Shown one piece after another: positions 56,536 through 64,000 of a stretch of DNA of 64,000 nt. The stretch's first letter is position 1; every line of letters starts with the position of its first letter. This DNA is from Pseudomonas entomophila (lineage in GTDB: Bacteria; Pseudomonadota; Gammaproteobacteria; Pseudomonadales; Pseudomonadaceae). The DNA lies in assembly GCF_029193575.1 (NCBI RefSeq), contig NZ_JARGCS010000033.1:62001-126000 (forward strand), read 5' to 3'. The notes under the pieces are model-generated. The model saw nothing but the letters and a program-made list of their open reading frames with translations, had not been told where the DNA came from and did no database searches. A program made the position numbers and the translations under genes.

Positions 56536-58756
56536 TCCGCCTGCGCGCCGACGGCCTGCTGCGCCGCCTGCTGTTGTTCATCCTGCTGTTCAGCCTGTGC
56601 TTCACCGTGCTGGCCAGCGCCGTGCAGCTGTATTTCGAGTACCGCCGCGAAATGCGCGACATCGACGCGCGCATGGCGCTGATCCGTGCCGGCTACCTGG
56701 CGAGCCTGGAGCGCAGCCTGTGGGATCTGGACCAGGAGCAACTGAACGTGCAGTTGCGCGGGCTGGTGGATTTCTCCGACGTGGCCCGGGTACGCCTGAA
56801 CAGCCCCGACTTCCAGTTGCTGCAAGGCCAGCCCGCGCCCGTCGGGCCACTGCGCATCGAGCGTTTCGCGCTGGATTTCCAGCCACCTTCCGGTCCGCCG
56901 CGGCATTTGGGTGAACTGGAGGTGAGCACCGACCTGGGCGCGGTGCATCGGCGCTTGTTCGCCACCGGCTTGACCAGCCTGCTGTGGATGAGCGTATTCC
57001 TCTGCGGCCTGGCGGTGGCGCTGTCGGGCCTGTTCTACCGCCTGGTGACGCGCCATTTGCAGGTGATGGCCGATTTCGCTCGGCGCATCGGTTCGGGCCA
57101 GTGGCAGCAGCCGCTGCGCCTGGACAAGCGCCGCTCGGTCCGCCCCGATGAGCTCGATACCGTGGCCCACGCCCTGGATGACATGCGCCGGGCCATCCTC
57201 AGCGATATCGAGCGCCGCGAGCAGGACCGCCAAGCCTTGCAGGGCCTGGTCGAGCGACGCACCGAAAGCCTGGCCCGGGCCAAGGACGAAGCCGAGGCGG
57301 CGAATCTGGCCAAGTCGCGCTTCCTGGCGACGATGAGCCATGAACTGCGCACGCCGCTCAACGGCATCCTCGGCATGGCCGAACTGCTGCGCGAAAGCCC
57401 GTTGGATGCCCTGGGCCACAAGCGCTTGGCGGCGCTGCACAGGGCCGGTGAGGGCTTGCTGGCGATTCTCAACGAAGTGTTGTTCTTCGCCCGCCTGGAA
57501 GAGGGCGAAAGCCGCCCGGAACGGGTGGACTTCTCCTTGCGCCAGTTGTGCGAGGAAGTCATCACTTTGCTTGAACCCCGCGCCACGGCCAACGGCACGC
57601 GCCTGGCGTGCCGTGTCGACTCGCGCCTGGGCGAGGTGCAGCACGGCGCCGAACAGTACTTGCGCCAGGTGCTGAGCAACCTGCTGGCCAATGCCATCAA
57701 GTTCACCGAAGGCGGGCGGGTGAGCGTCGAGGCGCAAGTGCTGGGCGAAGCGGACGAAGGCCAGCGGGTGCGGGTGACGGTCAGCGATGATGGCATCGGC
57801 ATCGCCCCGGCGGTGCAGGCGCGGATCTTCGAGCGCTTCACCCAGGCCAGCGAGGCGGTGGCGCGGCGCTATGGCGGCACAGGGCTGGGGTTGGCGATCT
57901 GCAAGCACCTGGTCGAGCGCCTGGGCGGGCGCATTGGCGTGGACAGTGCCGAGGGGCAGGGCAGTCGCTTCTGGTTCGAGCTGGACCTGGCATGGGGCGT
58001 GAGGCCGGCACTCCTGGCGGTTGACTGCGAGCCCCTGGCGCCCTTGGAGATCCTGGTGGTCGAGGACGTGGCGCTGAACCGCGAGGTGGCCGCAGGCTTG
58101 CTGGCGCGTGACGGCCACCGCGTGAGCTTTGCCGAGGATGCCGCGCAGGCGTTGGCGCTGTGTGCCGCGCGGCGCTTCGACCTGCTGCTGCTCGATGTGC
58201 ACCTGCCGGGCATGAGCGGGGTGGCGCTGTGTCGGCAACTGCGTGCGGCGCCCGGGCCGAACCAGCACAGTCGCATCCTCGCGCTGACGGCCGGGGTGCA
58301 ACCGAGCGTGGTGCGCGGGTATCTGGAGGCGGGCATGCAGGGGTATTGTCCAAACCGTTGCGGCTGGAGAGCCTGCGGCAGGCCCTGGCCCAGCGCGAGC
58401 CTGATGTCGTCGAGGTGGGGGACCCGGTGGATTGGGCCCTGTTGCAGACGCATCGACAGTTGCTGGGGGAGCAGAAGGTGCAGGGGTTGCTGGCGGTGCT
58501 GCGCGGGGCTGTCGAACAGCAGCGGGGGCCATTGCGCGAGGCGCTGGCGGCAGGGGATTGCGCGCAGGCCGTGGACTTGGCGCATCGGCTGGCGGGGAGT
58601 GCGGATTCGCTGGGGTTGCGCGGGTTGGCCGAAGTGTTGCGGCGGGTCGAGGAGGTTGGGCTTGCGCGCGATGGCGGCGGGCTGGAGGCGCTGGCGGGGG
58701 AGGTGGATGAGGCGGTGGGGCAGGCGTTGGCGCTGTTGCAGCAGTTGAGCCGCTGA
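56532..58756 (+). pseudogene. Hybrid sensor histidine kinase, frameshifted near the C-terminus
   Basis: The reading frame from 56532 encodes two membrane spans with a periplasmic loop, a HAMP-like linker, the phosphorylated His in SHELRTPLNGILGM (about residue 270), an ATPase domain (NLLANAIKFTEGG, DDGIGI, GGTGLGLAI) and a receiver with Asp in LLLLDVHLPGMSG (about residue 555). At 58340-58343 a G seems to be missing: the frame then runs into unlikely Trp/Arg/Cys-rich sequence to 58748. The +1 frame after this point reads VLSKPLRLESLRQAL with the receiver's conserved Lys and then an Hpt-like domain (AVDLAHRLAGSADSLGLRGL) to 58756. This is either a sequencing error in a G run or a true mutation. 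The kinase core is intact. Confidence 0.85.
58340..58343 (+). other. Apparent 1-base deletion in a G run (frameshift site)
   Basis: CAGGGGTATTG would read as CAG GGG GTA TTG with one more G, restoring the receiver motif VLSKPL. The four-G run is the place where a base appears to be lost. Confidence 0.8.
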
Positions 58757-58920
58757 GAGCAGGGGAGGCCCTGATCGCGGGCAAAAACACCGTTGAAACA
58801 AAATCCTTACGACTTTTTACATCTTCGATCCTGGGCGTCAACGCCCGCTTACATCGCCTTCCAATAATCCAGGGCAACCGTGCGGTTCGCGGTCCGTCAG
58901 GCTTATTGGAGATAACAATA

Positions 58921-60339
58921 ATGAAAGGCCGTAATGCTGATAGTCCGAGGCAAGGCATCCACCTCACCCGCGCCCTGAAAAGCCGGCACATCTTCATGCT
59001 GTCCCTGGGCGGTGTGATCGGCACCGGGCTGTTCATGGGCTCCGGGGTCACCATCAACCAGGGCGGGCCGATGGGCGCGATCCTCGCCTACCTGGTGGCC
59101 GGGTTCCTGATGTACCTGGTGATGGTCTGCCTCGGCGAGCTGTCGGTGCAGATGCCGGTGTCCGGTTCGTTCCAGGCCCATGCCACGAAATACATCGGCC
59201 CGGCCACCGGCTTCATGATCGGCTGGGTGTACTGGATGAGCTGGGCCACCACCGTGGGCCTGGAGTTCACCGCCGCCGGCATGCTGATGACCCGCTGGTT
59301 CCCCGACGTGCCGATCTGGTACTGGTCGGCGCTGTTCGTCGCGGTGCTGTTCGGCCTCAACGCCCTGGCCACGCGCGCCTTCGGCGAGGCCGAATACTGG
59401 TTCTCGGGGATCAAGGTGGCGACCATCCTGGGCTTCATCATCGTCGGTATCCTGGTGATCTTCGGCGCCATTCCCCTGAGCGACGGGGCGCCGGCGCCGA
59501 TGATGAGCAACCTGGTCGGCGACTCGCTGTTCCCCAATGGCCTGCCGGCGGTGTTCGCGGTGATGATGACCGTGGTCTACGCCTTCCAGGGCTGCGAGAT
59601 CATGGGGGTGGCCGCTGGCGAGACCGACCAGCCCGAGAAGAGCATCCCCCGCGCGGTGCGCAACGTGGTGTTCCGCGTGCTGATCTTCTACGTGCTGGCC
59701 ATTGCCGTGCTGGCGGCGATCGTGCCGTGGCAGCAGGCGGGGCTGATGGAAAGCCCGTTCGTGCAGGTGTTCGACCGGGTCGGCATCCCCTACGCGGCAG
59801 ACCTGATGAACTTCGTCATTCTCACGGCGATCCTGTCGGTGGGCAACTCGGGGCTGTATGCCTCCACGCGGATCCTCTGGGCCATGTCCAAGAGCGGCAT
59901 GGCGCCGAAGAGCCTGTCGCCGCTCAGCGCGCGGGGCGTGCCGCTGCGCGCGCTGAGCATCACCCTGCTGTTCGCGCTGGTCTCGCTGATGACCAGTTTC
60001 ATCGCCGCCGACACGCTGTTCATGGTGCTGATGGCGGTGAGCGGCATGTCCGGCACGGTGACCTGGATCGTCATCGCCCTGGCGCAGTACCGCTTCCGCC
60101 GCGCGTTCCTGCGCGAGGGCGGGCGCCTGGAGGACATCAAGTACCGTGCGCCGCTGTACCCGCTGGTGCCGTTGCTGTGCATCACCCTGTGCAGCTCGCT
60201 GTTCGTATTCCTGGCGCTGGATGAGACCCAGCGGCCGTCGCTGTACTGGGGCTTTGGCTTCATTGCGCTGTGCTATGCGGCGTACTTCCTGGTCAATCGG
60301 CGGCGGGCGGGGGCCGTGCTGAGCCCTTCGGCGAACTGA
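58921..60339 (+). CDS. Amino-acid permease (APC superfamily)
   Basis: A 472-residue 12-span transporter. Family marks: MLSLGGVIGTGLFMGSGVTI, LGELSVQMPVSGSFQAHATK, WMSWATTVGLEFTAAGMLM, VYAFQGCEIMGVAAGETDQP and KSIPRAVRNVVFRVLIFYV. It imports an amino acid by proton or sodium symport; the RocE/LysP/AnsP subgroup is typical. GGAGA precedes the ATG at 58921. It lies 165 bases after the two-component operon, which is the most likely regulator. Confidence 0.9.
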   Translation: MKGRNADSPRQGIHLTRALKSRHIFMLSLGGVIGTGLFMGSGVTINQGGPMGAILAYLVAGFLMYLVMVCLGELSVQMPVSGSFQAHATKYIGPATGFMIGWVYWMSWATTVGLEFTAAGMLMTRWFPDVPIWYWSALFVAVLFGLNALATRAFGEAEYWFSGIKVATILGFIIVGILVIFGAIPLSDGAPAPMMSNLVGDSLFPNGLPAVFAVMMTVVYAFQGCEIMGVAAGETDQPEKSIPRAVRNVVFRVLIFYVLAIAVLAAIVPWQQAGLMESPFVQVFDRVGIPYAADLMNFVILTAILSVGNSGLYASTRILWAMSKSGMAPKSLSPLSARGVPLRALSITLLFALVSLMTSFIAADTLFMVLMAVSGMSGTVTWIVIALAQYRFRRAFLREGGRLEDIKYRAPLYPLVPLLCITLCSSLFVFLALDETQRPSLYWGFGFIALCYAAYFLVNRRRAGAVLSPSAN

Positions 60340-60434
60340 CCGGCCCTATCGCGGGGCAAGCCCGCTCCTACAAATACACCACCGTTTTTGGAGGCGGCAG
60401 TGTGTCTGTGGAGCGGGCTTGCCCCGCGATTGCC
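60340..60434. repeat. Inverted pair of REP elements
   Basis: CCGGCCCTATCGCGGGGCAA and GAGCGGGCTTGCCCCGCGAT face each other across about 40 bases, just after the permease stop. The remaining spacer to 60566 is AT-richer and should hold the promoter of the next operon. Confidence 0.85.
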
Positions 60435-60566
60435 GCCTCCCTGGCAACCCAAATCCCCCACTTGTTCGAAGTTGTAACAGCTCAATCCCCCCGATTGCCG
60501 GCTTGTTGAACACTCGTTTAGTATCCGTCCAGGCCCCACCCCAACAACAACCATTCGAGGCTCCCC

Positions 60567-61349
60567 ATGACCAGCCTGTTGACCACGCTCGAAGCCGGTG
60601 TCGCCTGGATCACCCTCAACCGCCCCGACCAGCGCAACGCCCTCGACATTCCCACCCTCAAGCACCTGCACAGCCTGCTCGAAGGCTTCAACGCCGACCC
60701 CGCCGTGCGCGTGGTGGTGCTCACCGGCAGCGGGCGCAGCTTCTGCGCCGGCGCCGACCTTGCCGAATGGGCCGAGGCCGAAGCGCGTGGGGCCTTGGAA
60801 AGCTACGGCTGGACCGAAACCGCCCACGCCCTGATGCAGCGCCTGCACAGCCTCGACAAACCGACCCTGGCCGCCATCAATGGCACCGCCGTCGGCGCCG
60901 GCATGGACCTGACCCTGTGCTGCGACCTGCGCATCGCCGCCGCCTCGGCGCGCTTCAAGGCCGGCTACACCAGCATGGCCTACAGCCCCGACGCCGGGGC
61001 CAGCTGGCACCTGCCGCGGCTGATCGGCAGCGAACAGGCCAAGCGCCTGCTGTTCCTCGACGAACTGTGGGGCGCCGAGCGCGCCCTGGCGGCGGGCCTG
61101 GTGGGCGAGGTGTGCGCCGACGACCAACTGCTGGCCAGCGCTGCGGCGCTGGCCGCACGCCTGGCCCAGGGCCCGACCTTCGCCTACGCCCAGACCAAGC
61201 GGCTGATCCGCGACGGCGCCCAGCGCACCTTGGGCGAGCAGTTGCAGGCCGAGCTCGCCGCTGGGCTGCTCTGCGGTCGCAGCGAGGATGGCGCCGAAGC
61301 GCTGCTCGCCTCGGTGCAGCGCCGGCCTGCTGTTTTCGTTGGTAAATAA
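60567..61349 (+). CDS. Enoyl-CoA hydratase/isomerase-family protein
   Basis: A 260-residue crotonase-fold enzyme: WITLNRPDQRNALDI, oxyanion loop SFCAGADLAEWAEA, second loop LAAINGTAVGAGMDLTLCCD and the AGYTSMAYSPDAGASWHLPR stretch, where Asp and Gly replace the usual second catalytic Glu region. That suggests isomerase or a special hydratase activity. It is the first gene of an operon with an acyl-CoA dehydrogenase and an acyl-CoA ligase, so it acts in breakdown of an activated acid. Substrate unknown. Confidence 0.87.
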   Translation: MTSLLTTLEAGVAWITLNRPDQRNALDIPTLKHLHSLLEGFNADPAVRVVVLTGSGRSFCAGADLAEWAEAEARGALESYGWTETAHALMQRLHSLDKPTLAAINGTAVGAGMDLTLCCDLRIAAASARFKAGYTSMAYSPDAGASWHLPRLIGSEQAKRLLFLDELWGAERALAAGLVGEVCADDQLLASAAALAARLAQGPTFAYAQTKRLIRDGAQRTLGEQLQAELAAGLLCGRSEDGAEALLASVQRRPAVFVGK

Positions 61350-61382
61350 GTAGTTACAGCCACTTCTTCAGGATCATTCCAG

Positions 61383-62543
61383 ATGAATTTCCAACTGACC
61401 CAAGAACAAGAAATGTTGGTGGAAGCGGTACGCAGTTTCGTCGCCAAGGAGCTGCTGCCCCACGAGGAAGCGGTGGACCGCGCCGATGCGGTGTCGCCGG
61501 AGCTGGCCGCGCAGATCCGCGGCAAGGCCATCGCCGCCGGTTTCTACGCCTTCAACATGCCCGAGGAGGTTGGCGGCGGGGGCCTCGACTACCTGTCCCA
61601 GGCCTTGATCGAGCGCGAGCTGTCGAAGGTCTCCTGGGCCGTGCACGTGTTCGTCGCGCGCCCTTCGAAGATCCTCATGGCCTGCAAGGACGAGCAGGTC
61701 AACGACTACCTGCTGCCCTGCGTGCAAGGCGAGAAAATCGACTGCTTCGCCCTCACCGAGCCGGGCGCGGGCTCCGACGCCAACGCCATCAAGACCCGCG
61801 CCGTGCGCCAGGGCGACGATTTCGTCATCCACGGCAGCAAGCACTTCATCAGCCACGCCGGGCACGCCGACTTCGCCATCGTCTTCGCCGTGACCGACAC
61901 CTACGAGCACAACGGCCGCAAGCGCAACGCCGTGACCGCCTTCCTGGTCGACCGCGACACCCCTGGCATGACCATCCGCCGCGGCCCCAAATGCGTGAGC
62001 AACCGTGGCTACCACACTTACGAGCTGTTCTTCGACGACTGCCGCGTGCCGGCCAGCAAGGTGCTGGGCGAGGTCGGCAAGGGCTGGGAAGTGGCCAACG
62101 CCTGGCTCACCGCCGGCCGCGTGATGGTCGCCGCCAACTGCGTCGGCCAGGCCCAGCGCGCGCTGGACCTGTCGCTGCAATGGGCGGCCGACCGCAAGCA
62201 GTTCGGCCAGCCGATCGGCAGCTACCAGGGCGTGTCGTTCAAGCTCGCCGACATGGCCACGCAGATCCGCGCCGCCGAGCTGCTGACCCTGCACACCGCC
62301 TGGAAGATGGACCAAGGCAGCATGACCGACGGCGAAGCCGGCATGGCCAAGCTGTTCGCCAGCGAGGTGCTGGGCAAGGTCGCCGACGAGGCGGTGCAGA
62401 TTTTCGGCGGCATGGGCCTGATGGACGAGGGGCCGGTGGAGCGAATCTGGCGCAACGCGCGCATCGAGCGGATCTGGGAGGGCACCTCGGAGATCCAGCG
62501 GCACATCATTTCCCGCGAACTGCTGCGCCCGTTGCTGCGCTGA
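61383..62543 (+). CDS. Acyl-CoA dehydrogenase
   Basis: A 386-residue FAD enzyme. Signature sequences: CFALTEPGAGSDANAIKTRA, VIHGSKHFISHAGHADFAIV, and at the C-terminus the catalytic region QIFGGMGLMDEGPVERIWRN and ARIERIWEGTSEIQRHIISR. It introduces a double bond into an acyl-CoA with an electron-transfer flavoprotein as acceptor. It lies 33 bases after the hydratase gene and 16 before the ligase gene. A short- or branched-chain substrate is most likely in this branch. Confidence 0.92.
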   Translation: MNFQLTQEQEMLVEAVRSFVAKELLPHEEAVDRADAVSPELAAQIRGKAIAAGFYAFNMPEEVGGGGLDYLSQALIERELSKVSWAVHVFVARPSKILMACKDEQVNDYLLPCVQGEKIDCFALTEPGAGSDANAIKTRAVRQGDDFVIHGSKHFISHAGHADFAIVFAVTDTYEHNGRKRNAVTAFLVDRDTPGMTIRRGPKCVSNRGYHTYELFFDDCRVPASKVLGEVGKGWEVANAWLTAGRVMVAANCVGQAQRALDLSLQWAADRKQFGQPIGSYQGVSFKLADMATQIRAAELLTLHTAWKMDQGSMTDGEAGMAKLFASEVLGKVADEAVQIFGGMGLMDEGPVERIWRNARIERIWEGTSEIQRHIISRELLRPLLR

Positions 62544-62559
62544 GCGGCCTGGAGACTCC

Positions 62560-64000
62560 CTATGTCGCAGTCGATTCGTGACAACCTCAAGCGCCTGCTG
62601 GCGCCCCGGCACCTGGCCTTCGTCGGTGGCCGCAGCATGGCCCGCGCGCTCAAGCGCTGCGCCGAGGGCGGTTTCGCCGGGCCCCTGTGGCTGGTCAATC
62701 CGCAGCACGCCAGCATCGAGGGCGTGCCGTGCGTGGCCAGTGTCGCCGAGCTGCCGTGCGGCCCGGACGCGGTGTTCATCGCCACCCACCGCGAGCTGAC
62801 CCTAGAGTGCGTGGCGCAACTGGCCGCGCACGGCGCCGGCGGGGCGATCTGCTACGCCTCGGGCTTCGCCGAGAGCGGCGCCGAGGGCCAGGCCCTGCAA
62901 CGTCAACTGCTGGAGGCGGCAGGCGACATGGCCTTGCTCGGCCCCAACTGCTATGGCCTGCTCGACTACCTGCACAGCGCCGCGCTGTGGCCGGTGGCCC
63001 ACGGCGGCAAGACGGTGGAGCGCGGCGTGGCGATCCTCACCCAGAGTGGCAACTTCGCCTACAACCTGTCGATGAGCGACCGCTCGCTGCCGGTGGCCTA
63101 CATGGCCTCGGTGGGCAACCAGGCGCAACTGGGCGTGGCCGAGCTGATGGACGTGCTGCTGGACGACCCGCGGGTGACCGCCATCGGCTTGCACCTGGAG
63201 GGCCTGAAGAACGTGCCGGGCTTTGCCCGCGCCGCCTACAAGGCGCTGCAGCAGGGCACGCCGATCATCGCCTTGAAGACCGGCGTCTCGCAGATCGGCG
63301 CGGAACTGGCGCTCAGCCACACCAGCTCGTTGTCCGGCTCGGACGCCCTGTACGACGCGCTGTTCCGGCGTCTTGGGGTGATCCGCGTGAGCGGCCCGGT
63401 GAGTTTCGTCGAAACCCTCAAGGCCGCCGCCTGCGGGCACTTGCCCGAGGGCGGCCGGCTGATCGCCTTGGCCTGCTCCGGCGGCGACGCCGGGTTGATC
63501 GCCGACTACGCCGAGCGCAATGGCCTGGGCCTGCCCACGTTGGCGCAAGGGCAGGTGGATGCATTGGCCGAGGTGCTGCCGGCCTACGCCAACTTGGTCA
63601 ACCCGCTGGATTTCACCACGGCCATCTGGGGCGACGGCCAAGCCCTGCAACGCATGCTCGACACCGCCCTGCAAAGCGATGCCGACGCGGCGATGCTGGT
63701 GCTCGATTACCCAGCCGAATTCACCGGCGAGCGCAAGGAATGCGACCTGCTGCTCGCGCTGTACTGCCAGGCCCTGGCGCGTCACGGCAAGCGCGGCTTC
63801 GTCACCTCGGCGTTTCCCGAGCTGCTGCCGGCCGCCGCCCGTGAGCGCTTGCACGCCCACGGCATCCCGGCGCTGCAAGGCGTCGAAGACGGTTTGGCCG
63901 CCTGGGGGCGGGTCGTCGCCTATCAGGCCAACCGCCAGCGCCTGCTCGACCTCAATGAAGCGGCCCTGGTGCCGCTGAGCCCGCCGCCCCTGGCTGGCGA
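62560..64000 (+). CDS. Acetate--CoA ligase (ADP-forming)-family protein, 5' part
   Basis: The first 480 codons of a large acyl-CoA synthetase of the NDP-forming type, cut by the window end. The CoA-binding domain starts RNLKRLLAPRHLAFVGG-like (LLAPRHLAFVGGRSMARALK), followed by LLGPNCYGLLDYLHSAALWP and VAILTQSGNFAYNLSMSDRS. The phospho-histidine is in ELALSHTSSLSGSDALYDAL. The ATP-grasp half should follow. It would activate a carboxylic acid to its CoA ester for the dehydrogenase and hydratase upstream. GGAG lies before the ATG. Confidence 0.88.

Noticed and set aside
58340..58360. Programmed frameshift in the kinase gene
   Set aside because: No slippery heptamer or downstream pseudoknot signal could be seen; a deletion or sequence error is simpler.
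56496..59057. An 853-codon minus-strand frame opposite the kinase
   Set aside because: It is antisense to the hybrid kinase; the length is due to the high GC, and no family motif is visible.

Overview
The window looks like a chromosomal segment of a fluorescent pseudomonad, most likely of the Pseudomonas putida group. It has very high GC, dense genes, many 4-bp start/stop overlaps, and repeated copies of the roughly 35-bp P. putida-type REP palindrome (core GCGGGGCAAGCCCGCTCC) between genes. No rRNA, tRNA, CRISPR array, insertion sequence or prophage was found.

Layout. (1) 1-1062: the tail of an AraC-family regulator, then a LysR regulator. (2) 1139-16583: a sulfur-scavenging island. It holds a four-domain rhodanese with cysteine dioxygenase, an orphan sulfonate-type binding protein with a DszA/NtaA-like flavin monooxygenase, an SsuD-like monooxygenase, and a minus-strand run of acyl-CoA-dehydrogenase-like oxidoreductase, 2-hydroxyacid dehydrogenase, class II aldolase and a peptide-type ABC importer, headed by a LysR regulator. 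Three promoters in this island share an AT-rich motif. (3) 16688-25324: GNAT acetyltransferase, LysE exporter, alpha/beta hydrolase, an EmrAB-like efflux pair, AraC regulator, pirin, aldo/keto reductase and two small proteins (PtrA-like and YbdD-like). (4) 25356-29120: a cobalamin-riboswitch-controlled BtuDFC importer with a ferredoxin-like protein as last gene. (5) 29185-35036: a minus-strand, translationally coupled operon that starts with DNA ligase D and continues with a small membrane protein, an acyl-CoA-dehydrogenase-like protein, a PIG-L deacetylase, a methyltransferase and a glycosyltransferase. (6) 35259-43116: small stress-related genes (cupin, Ohr, an acidic protein plus metallothionein, a ClpP-like protein and others) and a DUF72-EEP-ClsB-YbhN operon. 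(7) 43272-47159: glycerate use, with an MFS importer, a CdaR-type regulator and glycerate kinase. (8) 47174-50880: a lower-GC two-gene cassette made of a PLD-like protein and a large protein of unknown family. This is the best candidate for an undescribed system, possibly anti-phage. (9) 50923-64000: a GGDEF/EAL protein, an enoyl-CoA hydratase with a divergent TetR regulator, a response regulator / periplasmic sensor / hybrid kinase operon in which the kinase gene is frameshifted, an amino-acid permease, and an enoyl-CoA hydratase / acyl-CoA dehydrogenase / ADP-forming acyl-CoA ligase operon that runs off the end.

How the parts work together. The sulfur island would import organosulfur compounds, release sulfite with FMNH2-dependent monooxygenases and handle cysteine or sulfane sulfur. 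The B12 operon would switch off when cobalamin is plentiful. The 54.9-60.3 kb block reads as sensing and uptake of an amino-acid-like nutrient, possibly feeding the acyl-CoA genes beside it. All functions are read from sequence motifs and gene context; no similarity search was run.
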